A stretch of DNA of 64,000 nucleotides. It comes from Wuchereria bancrofti. Taxonomy: Eukaryota > Nematoda > Chromadorea > Rhabditida > Onchocercidae. A program made the translations under genes and the position numbers. Every line of letters begins with the position of its first letter. Position 1 is the first letter of the stretch. Below the pieces are notes generated by a model. That model saw nothing but the letters and a program-made list of their open reading frames with translations, was not told the origin of the DNA and did not search any database. Below are positions 51,350 to 63,952 of this stretch, piece by piece. The DNA lies in the NCBI GenBank assembly GCA_005281725.1, contig SSBO01000009.1, positions 10,349,313 to 10,413,312 of the forward strand, read 5' to 3'.

Positions 51350-53713
51350 ATTCAACAAAAAAATAAATTCCTGGAATATTCTAATAAAAAAAAAAAATTA
51401 AAAATAATAAAAATAAAAATTTTCAAGAAAAAAAAAAACTTAAAACTGATAACATTGTCTGATATTGTTGATGATTTCCAAAAAAAGAATATGAATAGAG
51501 AAAAAAAATTAGAAATGTTAAACTTTAATAATCCTTAATTATTCAATTTGATAATATTATTAAAACTATTTCATTTTTTTTTCTATTATTTTAATTATTA
51601 ATTGAATTCATACAAACTATTTTTTTTATTGTTTTAATTATGATGTCATAATTATTTTTTTATTATTTTAATTATGATTTGAATTCACACAAAAAAATCA
51701 TTTGAATTTAGCATATGAAAATACTTCAAAATTCTATTAAAAATATAATTTCATATAATTAAATTGATAAAAAAATTACAATAATTATTATAACGACAAA
51801 TTTCCGACTACTTTTTTCTTTTGTTCCATTTTTCTTTTTTATAATTTAAAGATTGAAAAAGTTTTTTAAAGTTTTGTCACTTTTTTCTTTTTCTTATTAC
51901 ATTTTATTGATACATATAAGTTTATACTGTAAGAGAATAAAATGAAATAAAGATGAAAATGAGATAAATTTTGAAAGTGAAATAAGCAAATAAGAAATTA
52001 TGAAGAAGAATAAATTAATTAATAATCATAAGAATAAATTAATTAACAATAATAAATTAATAATTATCATAATGACCAGATAAATGAGTTAAATATTTCG
52101 CATTTAATTCTGCGCTACTTTCGCGCATTTAATTTATTAATTTCTTTTTTTTTTAGATTTATAATTTATTAAATGATTAATGCTGCAGGAGGAAAATTTT
52201 CGAATTTTCAAAAATATGAAATTAATTTATTTAATATCAAAATTAATTTGTATAATAACGAAAACATGAAAAATTAATTTGCATAAAAAATTAATATGTA
52301 CAATACTAAACAAAAAGCGATTATTGTGGACAATGGTCAATTTGTTATTGGTCAGCTAAATAGCCAAACTATAAATTGTGTATACACATGCATATGAGTG
52401 GTATTTATTAATCAAAATTGATGTTAAATTTGATATTTTAGCCTTTTCTAATCAATAATATAAAATAGACACAGTTATGAGCTAATAATACTCTAAAATT
52501 ACATGAACTAAATTATCAAATTATTAATTATCATCAATTAAAATTTTGAATTATCAATTAAAATGATTTAAAAAAAACACCTATCATTCACTCTTTTCAT
52601 AGCATAATTGCAAGTCATATATCGATTACAGAAATATTTCAATATCAATGCTTAAATACATTACAATTTCATTCATTTACTAAATTTCAATCAAATTTAC
52701 AAATGTTATAAAACAAAACAAAAAAAAAAATTTCACAGAATTAAACTATTTTTCAAGAAAAATTTTCATAAAAACAGAATTGAACAAATTAACTAAAACA
52801 TCGTGATAGAAATTACTATAAAACATGAAAAAGTTCAATTACAAATAGAAAAAAAAAAAGAAAAACTATTTTTATTGATTAATTATAAAATGAATGAAAA
52901 ATTGTATGAACTTGGATTATCTAAAGAACAAAACGAGTTTTATTCGTTTTGCCTGTACGTATAATAACCATACCACTCATTTCACATTTAAAATAAATGA
53001 GAAATATTTCGTATCAGTTAAAACTGGTTTAAATTATCCATTGTTGTTCATCATGCTACTTTGCTATTTCAACCAAAAATTGTAAAGCAAAAGAACAATA
53101 AGCGTATTTCATCTTATGCAAATCCAGTTTTTACTTCGAAATATTTCAATGATATAAGGTGATATTTTAATCTTTATTAACAATTTAAATCATTTCTTAA
53201 AATGCAATTAAAACTGCAAAAATTTATTCCCATAAATTCTACTGAAATGAATAACACATAGGAAGTAAATCGAATTAATCTTTTACATTTCATAAAATTT
53301 AAAGTCTAATATTTATAATCAATTAAAATTTAATTCTTGAATAATTTTTGAAAACATTTCGACATTCTAATCGAAAAATTTTCCACAATTATTTATGCAT
53401 ATTTGAAATTTCTGGTGAAATGATGATCAAACCAGTTATATAACCATTTCAATCAATTTGTGCCGAGAGATGTACATCTATTATCAGTTTACCAGCTCAT
53501 CTGTTCAGTGTTCGTAGTTGACAAATATACAATTTATTGCTGTCAAATTTTTTAAAATGAAACAAAATCAAAACAATGTTTTGCCATATGCAAATATTCG
53601 TTTTACTAACAACTAATGAATCATATTCACTTAAAACTGGATATTTCTAAAACAATCTACTATCTATCCGATAGTCTAGGCAGGTAGTAGCAATGGTTTA
53701 ACAAAAAAATAAA
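51350..53713. other. Intergenic region between two minus-strand genes
   Basis: The 2.4 kb carries the 3' end of the aspartyl-tRNA synthetase gene and the promoter side of the multi-Cys gene. The plus-strand frames near 52890-53085 have an ATG, but I cannot connect them to a second exon. The rest is AT-rich with a duplicated 'attattttaattatgat' phrase near 51590-51675. Confidence 0.45.
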
Positions 53714-56700
53714 TTAATGTGCTGGTGATTGAATCTTATCATCTTTTTCAATAATTCCATCACTTGCTACTTCATTTGTCACAGGCATAGAGATACCATA
53801 CCTGAATAAGTACACATAAAAATATTTAGAATAAATGAATAGATTACTGAAAATGTTCTTTAATATCATATCATTTCACAAATCATACTGTTGTATACAT
53901 CAGTACAGTACTTTTCAAAATACTCCAAAATGTTAAATTATACTTTCGTGAAACTTTTCGTGGAATTGATCGAATTATATCTCAAAAATAAGATTTGATA
54001 AAAATCAATTGAAATTTAATAATAATCATACCTGCTTAGTTGTGATGGAGTAGCTTCAACAGGACATCTAGTCATGAGATCGTTCCCTTCCTTACTTTTC
54101 GGAAAAGCAATCACATCTCGAATTGGTACACTTGAATTTCCTCGTCCAACCAATAAAGCCACATATCGATCAAGACCAATTGCAAAACCACCATGAGGCG
54201 GAGCACCGTATGATAATGCTTTTATCATATGTTCCTCAATATAAATAAATATTAAAATTTATAATGAGGGCGTTTTAATAAACAATAAATCTAAACATCA
54301 GAAATTGGTTCGATATTGCTTGTCATACTTGAAAACTGAACAAACACATATATATATACAAAAAGTAAATTCATAATACAGTTTGATATATAAATTATCC
54401 TTACTTGGTCAACTATATAATTAAATGTATCAAAATGAAAAAAAAAAACGATTCTTTGTAAAGATACCATTTCTTCTAATGATTCGCCACATATCGTAGA
54501 TAGTACATGTCGTTGAATATCCGCATTATGAATTCGAATTGAACCACCACCAAGTTCAACACCATTTAACACCAAATCATAATGCTGACCTGTAACACTA
54601 CCTTTACCATTTATCAGACCAAAAAAAAAAGCGAAAGAAACTATAATTTCAACATTTCTTTTTACAGATAAAATGCATACTTTCATTGTGATATTTTGGC
54701 AAAAAATTCTTTGTTCAATCATTAATTAGCAGCATTTTTTTCTTTTACAAATTCACAATAAAAAAAAAGAGGAAAAAACAAAAGGAGAGAAAAAAAAAGA
54801 AACCGGTAATCGAAAGAAGTTTGTTTGGTTCATAAAGCAGTGGTATATCATCAGGTATAGGAGCAGTAAAAGGATGATGAGCACTTTCTAGACGTCCTTC
54901 TGCGTTACGTGAGAACAATGGAAAATGTGTTATCCAAACAAATTCCATACGTTGCTCGGCTCGTAAATGCATCGCTTCACCTACCAAGTGACGCAACTGA
55001 CCAAGTGTTCGTCTTACACCGATATCATCACCCCACATAAACAAAACCATTTAGTTTTACGTTTTTTCTTTTTTTTTTTTTTAAAGAATTTAATCATAAC
55101 GTCAACTATTTTATACTACAGAATGAAGTATGAAATAACCGAATATACTGCTAGCTTTAGTAATTATGCAACTTTTACTACACCATTAGTGCTTTCTCTA
55201 TTCAGTACTTACAATAAAATTACTCGTTAATAGCACTGAAATTAATTATAGAGTAAATAAATCACACTGATCTTTAATCGTCCAACTATCGTTGTGCAAT
55301 GGCAGCTTAAGGAGTAAAAATTTACTATAAATAATAAAAAAAAAAAAAACTCACGATATGACAGCAACATCTTTTTCGTTGATGCCAAATTTTTCTATCA
55401 GAATGTTATTTCGAATTTCTACAAACCAATTCTTTTCCGACATCTTTAGAAATTTAAAATTCTGAAATACATTAATTACAAAGATTAAAAAAAACAAACT
55501 GGTAGTAATAATTTACGACATTATAGCAACGATTTCATCTCTGACTCAAATTTTTTTTCTACCAGAACATCAAAACTGAGAGAAAAAAAGCTATTGGAAC
55601 AAATTGGAATGAATGGCAAAATTAAAAAGTTACGAAATAAAACAAATTCAGATAAATTCTACCTGACAAACTATAGTGGCCGTATTGCACTGGAAAGTAA
55701 TAAAATCAACAACAATACAAACCTGTGTTAACATATTATCTCGCAAAATTCGAGTCCATTCATCTGAATTTTTCTCATTAACAACATCGTCTGCATTTCT
55801 GGCAATGAAAATTTTCACAACAAAATTCGGAATTTCACGTTTTCGTAAGAATGAAAGCTCGGAAGTGCAATCTTCAATAGTCCATGGAATACGCAAATCT
55901 GGTTTATCTGTACCAAATAAACGTTCTGCCTTCAAATATTTCATCCGCTTAAATGGTGCTGAAGGTTTTAAGTCATCCTGAAATTTCGATGATAATGTAT
56001 GCATCTATTTTATTTTAAAATTTTATTTTCAAATGCAACAATGGATGTTCTAATCATTTAAAGAAATTAGAGAATGACAGCTAATGATAAACACATACCA
56101 ATTCTTTAGGCCATGATTCCACAATAATATTCTCTACTAATTTCATAACATTATCTTGATCAGTGAAAGATAATTCGATATCAACTTGTGTGAATTCGGG
56201 TTGTCGATCTGACTTTGCACCTTCATCACGATAGCACCGAGCAATCTTCAAAAAAATCCCAATTAAATTAGTGCAATTACAAACTTCATATTCCAGTAAA
56301 TCTTTCATTAAAACAATTTTTGCAAGTTCGTTTCTAAGTCATACAAAATTCGTTAACTCCACGCTCTTCCATTCAACGATACATTATATTGATTATTGAA
56401 TATATGACTTTTAAAATAATGGCTACATTATGCCGAAATTTAATTATGAATTGTTTTATTCCATTTACCTGAAAATACCTGTCAAAACCACCACACATCA
56501 ACAATTGTTTGAACTGTTGAGGGCTTTGAGGCAAAGAATAAAATTTCCTAAGATTTGGTTTTGGTGCAGGAACAATGAATTCATGTGAACCACCGGGAGT
56601 TCGTCGAAACAGAGTTGGTGTTTCCACCTGCAATTGAAACCATATTTTGTTTTCCAGAAACAACTCACTAATAATTAGATTAAATCAAGACGTTAATTTT

Positions 56701-58095
56701 AGCAAAAAGCTTTTTCGAGAATCTATTCATTGATTGATGAAAGCAAAATTTAATATTTTCCAACAAGTTTTTAGTAAGAGTTAAAACACAAGCAAACTTT
56801 TTTTTTCTAGACTGCAGATGTAAGTATCAACTACCTTAAAGATGACACTTTTTTTTTTGTAGAATACTTTACCTACCACTATAAATGAAGAAGTTTGCAG
56901 AGTCATCGCTGCGGGTACAAGAAAACTACCCATACTTTGGGACGTACATCACAGAACATGAAACACATGAAACATGTAGTGAAGCTAAGTAATATTTCTT
57001 CCAAAGTTTGTCAGTCTTCATTTAATTTTAATTAAATCTTCACTCATGAAAAATATAAAGTACGATGAAATTGTTGAGGACTTGAAAAGATTACTTCAGT
57101 AAAATTCGCTTTTTCGACCAAATATTTTCGAATCCCATGAACAACGCTTGCTCTTAACCTTAAAAAAAAAATTTGTAAAAAATCAAATTACCATATTTTG
57201 TCTTAAATATGATAAGTTCTTTCAAAAAAAATATACAGAAAAAAAACCTAAGTGCTCGTTGCATTCGATCTGTTCTTAAATCCAAGAAACGATATCGAAG
57301 TTTCGTTTCCTCTGTTGATGTTACTTCATCCAGTGGATAATTTGCTGGTGAAGTATTCAATAATTCTAAATCATCCACTAGCACCTATAAAAGTTTTCAC
57401 CTCTAATGGAATTTCCTAAAATATCTAATGGAACGAAAGCTTTTTGAAGCCTTTTTGAATTCTTCATTTGGAGAGGATGAAAAACCAAAATATGTAAGAG
57501 AAGGAAGGCATAACTTCAGATTACTTGTTAATAACAAACAAACAAAAAAAAAGTTGTTTGGAAATAAAACTTCACCTCAATATCACCTGTTCGCATACTT
57601 GCATTGCGATATTGTTCACCTCTATCTGCAACTACTCCTTCAATTTTTAGAACAGATTCGCAATTGATCATTTTGATTTTCTCGATTAAATCCTTCCTTT
57701 TCTCGGGAATTCTAGCTTGAACACAACCATAGGCATCTCGTAAAACCAGAAAACGATTTAGGCGATTGAATTGTAACCATCCATATAAAGTTACCTTTTG
57801 GTCTGAACAATAAGGAATAATTTTGCGAGTGATATCAAGTATGTTGTCAACTTAGAAATGTTCTTCAAATCTATTTGAAAAGTGAATTTCAAATAGAATA
57901 CACTTTAAAATACACTAAACCTGATAGGACTTTTACAAACAAAAATCCCAATTCTCATAAATAAAAAAGAACAAACAAACTTTCATGTCCCACACGTAAT
58001 TCTCCGCAAGTATGCGTACGAAGTGTAAAATCATTAACAGACCACCTTCGAGCAGTGAAAAAAGCTCTATCACGCAACGACAGAAGTCGCGGCAT
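53714..58095 (-). CDS. dars-2: Aspartyl-tRNA synthetase, mitochondrial, 12 exons, about 616 aa
   Basis: Charges mitochondrial tRNA-Asp with aspartate. Exons in gene order: 58095-57981, 57802-57576, 57384-57248, 57152-57095, 56627-56469, 56245-56099, 55977-55723, 55461-55355, 55036-54804, 54589-54468, 54234-54032 and 53801-53714. The N-terminus '[19 protein letters not shown]' is basic and fits a mitochondrial targeting peptide. An OB-fold anticodon-binding domain follows (about 25-130, '[12 protein letters not shown]', 'VTLYGWLQF'), then the class II core with 'YRFLDLR', 'ETPTLF', '[15 protein letters not shown]', motif 2 '[17 protein letters not shown]' (about 236), the bacterial-type GAD insertion (about 282-450), 'HHPFTAP', 'YDLVLNG.E.GGGSIRI' and motif 3 'GGFAIGLDR' (535-543). 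The length is close to human DARS2 (645). No AG precedes exon 9: the inferred junction is TTTAT|GTGGGG. A TTTTCTAG lies 11 bases before the ATG. It sits downstream of EDEM2 on the same strand. Confidence 0.95.
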
Positions 58096-58125
58096 CACTT
58101 ACCTACCTAGAAAATAAAATTTAAA
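58096..58125 (-). promoter_or_regulatory. Candidate spliced-leader acceptor of the aspartyl-tRNA synthetase gene
   Basis: On the minus strand TTTTATTTTCTAG ends at 58107, 11 bases before the ATG. The short leader between them reads GTAGGTAAGTG, so an acceptor is followed four bases later by a perfect donor (AG|GTAAGT). The site fits trans-splicing of a downstream operon gene; the overlapping donor is unexplained. Confidence 0.55.
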
Positions 58126-58940
58126 TTGTTGCGTACTATCAAGGTAGGAATAAAAAAAAAGAAAAAATTAAAACTGAAGTTCTTCCAGCAGTAGAAAATG
58201 AACAGTTCATTAATTCAGGACAAAAGGTGATGAGTCGTAAATGTGCACTAATTGATTTTAATTTTATATAAAAGAAGGAAAATTTAAGGAGCAGGAAACA
58301 AACACCACTTAAATTGCAGATGTTGTAAAATTTTTATCTTTAAGGCAAAAAAAAAATTGCAATATATTAAAGCAATTCTTAACAACACACTCTTGATTCA
58401 AAAAGAAATGGGCTGCAGAGATTAACCCATAACTGCAAACATTGCATTACTAAAACAAAACAATTTGAAAAAAATTTACTGCCCTGCAAATAATACTATT
58501 AATAAAAGAATAATAACAAAGCTGAATCCATAAGGAGTCAAAAATCAAAAATCCAATAATTGTAAACCGAATAAATTAATTCTTGAAGGTAAAAAACAGA
58601 AAAAATTATGTGACAACATTAAAAAATTGACACAAAATCAAAAAATAAGATACAACTTATCTACAATATAGTTGATAGAATAGAGAATAATAATAACAAT
58701 AACAAATCAACCAAAACAACCCGAAATTTTAATCTAAGGTACTCTGTTGTACTAAAACGGTTAAAATATAAAAGGTGATAATTTTGATATACCAAATCGC
58801 AAGGAAAATAATCAAGAATCATGATAATGTAAAACAATTAAAACAGAGTGATCCATTTTAGATTGCTTAGATATAAATGTAATAACAGAACTGACTATAC
58901 AGTAGACAAATATTAGAGGTATATTATAAAATAACTATTA
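58126..58940. other. Region between EDEM2 and the aspartyl-tRNA synthetase gene
   Basis: About 0.8 kb between the EDEM2 stop (58941) and the next ATG on the same strand. It holds the EDEM2 3' UTR and, if the pair is an operon, the intercistronic signal. No exon is seen. The spacing is larger than the roughly 100 bases typical of C. elegans operons but is not unusual for parasitic nematodes. Confidence 0.5.
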
Positions 58941-61900
58941 CTATTGTACATCATCGGATCTAGGTTTCACCTGTCCTAATCCAGTAAATCTAGAAAGATA
59001 AGAAAGTGGTGGTGCTAGAAGTACATCGTAGCCTACTTCAGCCATTCTTCGATAATGAAATTTGTTGAAGCTTATTTCATCAATAGAAGCAAGTTTTTGA
59101 GTGGCATCAATTTCATACACATCTATAATTAGAAAGAGTAGAATTTTGCAATGAGAATTTTGAAAAGTATAAAACAATTTGACACTTGTAATCTTCCGAA
59201 ATAATATATATAAAATTGAACAAAAACTTACTCGACCAATTAGCTTCATATATAGCTTCGAAAATACCATCACCGGTCGAGAAACACGTTAATCCAACAA
59301 TAAAATGAATACCCTTTGAAGGATAAATATGTTTAGCAAATATCACATTTAAAAAACGACGGAATGGAACATTTCCATTATTGAAATCTGTAGGCCAACA
59401 GCAATTCTGAAATCTTATGTATCATTTCATCTAGTTTAAATTAACAGCAGTTCTACTTTGTATAATCTCTCGCTTAAGATAAAAAACTGAACCAGTGTTT
59501 AATGCCGAAAACCTTACAAATATTGCCTAGCTAATAGTTTGATAGTTTTCTATATTTTTCGTTTTTAATCACTAATCATTTATGTTATATTTCGATAAAT
59601 ACAGACATAACCTTATCAGCAGAAAAACACTCACCAAACAGCGATCATCATATACAGCGATATAATCATATAACCATGGGTTTGTTAAAGATGATTGTTT
59701 AAGCAAATTTTCGCTTTTAATATTCTGACCATTATTTACATGTTTTTCCGTATTTTCCTAGAAATTTATTTGTTCATTGTGTATTCAATTAATTAATGAC
59801 ATTGAATATATAAGTTTGATAAACTCAAAAAGCAACCTTCATATACTCGATGACAAGCAAGAAATTTAAACTTTCAAACATAATATGGTAGAAAATTATC
59901 CGCTAATAATTTGCTGTCAATTTGCTTATCATTTATTAATTAAACGAATTATTTACGAAAGACATTCAACCAGGCGAATTAAAGATGTACGCAAAACAAA
60001 AATAAAGCACATACAAATTAATTAATCCACATAGATTCCAACGTAACCAAGAAATTCGCAACTTAACAATAAATGTAACTTACAAAATATGAACTTATTC
60101 CGAAAGGATGTAATGTCTCATCAAAAATTCCTGCCAATGCGACAAGATCAATATTATTTTCGAATCGTGTTATCATTTCCAAATCGCTGTTACGTTTTGC
60201 GCTGCAACAATAAATGATTGCTGGATCCAGCGGATGCGCTTCCGTGTTGAATATATAGCCACCAGCTAAAAGCGAACAACGTTTTACTTCGCAAAAGTTG
60301 CATTTTAAAATTAATAAATTAGAAGCAAAGAATAGAAAAGAGGAAATTTTACAACTAACGAAAAACGAATAGCCTTTTCAAATACAAAAACTCACCATCG
60401 ATTATACATTGTCCGTTTGGTGTATCAATAATACGTGCAACGGTTCCATCAGCATTTATGAAATTATCCGGATCGAAGAGCAAATAAAGATATTTTGTAG
60501 TTTCCGCGAGGAAAAATGATTCCATTCTGTTATTTAAAGAAATTATTCAAAAAAATTTATATGTTATTATCAATAGTATCATGTTTATCAATAATCATCA
60601 AGGTATTCAATTCATTACCCATAATATTCATCAATGAGAAAAAAAGCAAATATAAGAAAATATGCATAAGGATAAAAACCTGTCTTCAACTGAGTGAAAT
60701 TCGGCATTTACAACTGTAGCGTAACCACACTTCGTACGACAGCTGTATTCAATAGCCTAAAATTAATAAATTATAACTTGGCTAATGAAATTTTTATTGC
60801 AGTTAATCTAGTAATTAAATGAGTAAATTAGACGAAGTAAAACATATTAACAGTTCGTTATAAATTTAGCTTCATTAATTCTCTATTTCGTTAGCAATTT
60901 AAATTCGGAACAACAGAGAAATTCTCAATTCGTTTTATAGGCAAGAACTAAGGAACATTCGAATTTCACGATTTAATTGAAACAGTTGTACTCAGGCTTA
61001 AAAAACATTATAATTAGCAAAATAGACATTAACAGAAACTTAAGATCTAGCTCTTAAGATTTGAATATATGTTTGAAAATCACTTACATCAACCACTTCA
61101 GCAGCAATCTCCAGCAGTAAAGGATCTTTTGTAGCTCGATAAACATAGTACAAACTTTCAACAAATTCCGGTCTTAGAGGGTAACCAGCACGCTTTGACA
61201 CCTATATGTTTCACAATCTTTTGCAAAAAGTAACCGTCTGAATTAATAAATGGAGGGAAAACTATTTAGCTGATGTTTTCTATATCCAAATCAAGCGTTG
61301 CTATTAGTTAATTCGTTAAATGAATCAAGCATTTACATTCTGAACTAAACAAAAAATAAAAAAACCTTCCCTTACCCACTCTAATAAAATTCAAAACAGT
61401 AACAGCACCAATATCATAAACAGAGAAAACAAAGACAAACCGCTTCCTGTTTCGGCAGACTGAAAAACTCTGGTGGAAATCCATATTGTCGTATCACTTG
61501 ACTATACTGGTAAATTATTCGCTGTGCATCATCAACATCTCCAGTCAGTGCCTAAAAAGATATATGGTAGTAAATTAAATCTTAATTTTCTGTGCAAAAA
61601 TTTAATAAAAAATTCAAATCACTAACCAATACACCAGGCCAAAATGATTCTAAAGACTGAAATATGGGCATTGATAATTGCCCGGTGGTCATTGAAATCC
61701 ATACAAACCAATCATCTCTTCGAACATATTTATTAATTGCTTTTACATATGCTGCAACAAATTATGGAATACTTTTTGAATTGAAAGTAATAAAATCTAT
61801 ATACATATATATAGTTAAAAAACTTTTCATTATCTCTCAAAGTAAAATTAGCGCTGAATGGATCAAAATTAATTAGCATGGATGTACATCACATAACACA

Positions 61901-63952
61901 CTAATAGTTTTATCATAGAAATGAATGAAGCATCTAATTTAACTTACTCTTAAATTGCTTCATTAGTTCAGGACGCTGAAATAATAAAGCAGCTTTTGCG
62001 AGATACTCAAAATATGAATCTACACCAGCACCAATACCAGCATCTGTTGCAGTCCATTCTCCAGTTTCCACATTAATATGATTTCCAACCAAATTTAATG
62101 ATGAACGTAGTTTCCATAGAGAATCTAACGCTTTCAGAGCTAATCGTTCATAATGTGGATTACCCAAAAATACGACATTTGTTCAAATTTCATCAAATTT
62201 ACTAAGAATTTCCTAAGCAAGAGAGAAATCTGATTGTAATCCTACTTTATCATGAAATATCTTAGGAAGTTTTAAAATTCGTTCAAATAATTCAGTTCAA
62301 GTTTAAGCAAGCGAAAGATTATAAATTCTAAATTAAAAAGACTTATTTTATATCAAAGTCATTATGTAAGTTCTTACAGTGATGCGTGATAAAGTTCCAA
62401 ATTCCAGCAACATTGTACCAACGCCAGCAGTACACGTTATGGCTGTTTCATTCGGATGAAGACCATGTCTGAAAAATTCCATATATGTAACAATCTATAT
62501 AAATTGGTCTAGAATAAACAAATTTGTATAACATAACTTGTTGAAACAGTTACATGTAGCAGATTTTTTACGAAATTTAGAATAATTCTAAATCCATTTT
62601 CCGTTACAAAGAAAAGGTCAAACTGTGATGACCTTTGCATTCGTCTAATCTCCTTATAAGAATAGAAATAAAGAGAAAAAAAAAGAACCAACTTTAAATT
62701 TATAGTTCCATAAGGCATTCCCGTAGCAGATTTAAAAGCAGGCATCAGCTTTTGAATGAAACGTTCAGCCAGTCGTAGCAAAGGTCCCGAACAAGGCCAT
62801 CCCGGTTCTAATGCCATTCCTTGAATTAAGGAGAACAATAATAAGTATTATTCTTGCAAAAGATTTTATTTTGCCAACAGTGCTAAGTTTAAATTGTTGA
62901 ATGAAAAAAAAAAAATATTAAATGAAAAGTACTGAATGAAAAAATTTAACCTTTTACTCGTCCAGAAAGCATATGAGCACTTAATAGACCACCGATTACC
63001 CGTATGTTGGTTTCAAATACTGACACATTAACATTCATATCAACCTAAATAAGAAAATGAAAGTAAAAAGGATTAGTGTAAGCAAAGAAGTTTGAATAAC
63101 ATCAAACCCTTGAAAGTTTGTTAATTTTTTGAACCCTTTTACTTCCAATATATGCAACTACCCCTATTTTAATCATGGCTTCCATCATTACCCACTACTC
63201 ATTACTTATGGAAGAAATAAGAAGTGTTACATTTAGTTATCATCAAATAATAATTGAAAACTACTCCTAAGTTTATAAAATTATGTTTAAAACAATTTTA
63301 AAATATCCAGCACAAAAATGTTATTTCCTGTATAATAAGAAACAATTAGCATAAAATAGAGCAACAATAAATGATTAACAAATTAACGAACTTTAACAGT
63401 ACGTAGAATAATTTCAGCAGCGCGCATGAACTCCGTCTCATTACCCATAATAAGTAGCGTATCCAATGAATCGATCAATGTTAAACTAAAACTTCCCCAT
63501 GTATCCATGCCTAAAATGGAACCGTAGTATGTGAAAAATTGATAAAAACAGATGTCGCACCAGTAAGATATAACACTAAATTTCAGGAAGAGATCAATAA
63601 ATGTTTTAAATATTTTAAGAAGAACAAAACAGACAAAGAAACAATCCTCATTTTTTTTCCAATTTCAGTAAAAGAATTTATAGTAGAATACTACACTCTT
63701 AGTGCTCTCTTATCTTACATTTAAATAATCATATCAGTATCAAATATTTTCTTCATCACCTGATCTTTTGCTTTTGTCAAAAATTAAATAAATTATCTAC
63801 TCTGTAAAAGGATTCACTAAAATGATGAATAAAAATTCATTCTATAAGATATGAGCATACCGGAGCATGAAAGTGGTTTCAATTCATCAAGTGGATAAGC
63901 ATGCAAAAGATAACTGTTGTATGCATGATAAAACATTGCTTTCACCTTGTCT
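58941..63952 (-). CDS. edem-2: EDEM2-type GH47 protein (ER degradation-enhancing alpha-mannosidase-like), 5' end outside the window
   Basis: EDEM2 trims or recognises mannose on misfolded glycoproteins in the ER lumen and starts ER-associated degradation. Fifteen exons are present: 63952-63861, 63510-63392, 63044-62951, 62819-62693, 62468-62378, 62164-61948, 61751-61627, 61551-61441, 61201-61088, 60756-60680, 60526-60396, 60265-60084, 59757-59635, 59406-59232 and 59122-58941. They encode about 652 residues, and the signal-peptide exon lies beyond 64000. GH47 landmarks appear in order: '[10 protein letters not shown]', '[19 protein letters not shown]', '[10 protein letters not shown]', '[13 protein letters not shown]', '[10 protein letters not shown]', '[12 protein letters not shown]', '[10 protein letters not shown]', 'YPLRPE', '[19 protein letters not shown]' and '[10 protein letters not shown]', so the acidic active-site residues are kept. 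'[10 protein letters not shown]' and '[12 protein letters not shown]' fit EDEM2 better than EDEM1. About 200 residues follow the EAHP motif, longer than the human tail. Exon 6 starts after TTTTTG, not AG. Confidence 0.93.

Noticed and set aside
52890..53085. Plus-strand ATG frames (one starting MNEKLYELGLSKEQ)
   Set aside because: The short frame looks protein-like, but no second exon joins it, so I do not call a gene.
53640..53700. GGTAGTAG word as a let-7 family gene
   Set aside because: The GAGGTAG seed is absent and I see no precursor hairpin of the right size.
55676..55981. 101-codon plus-strand frame
   Set aside because: It is antisense to the conserved AspRS exon 55723-55977.
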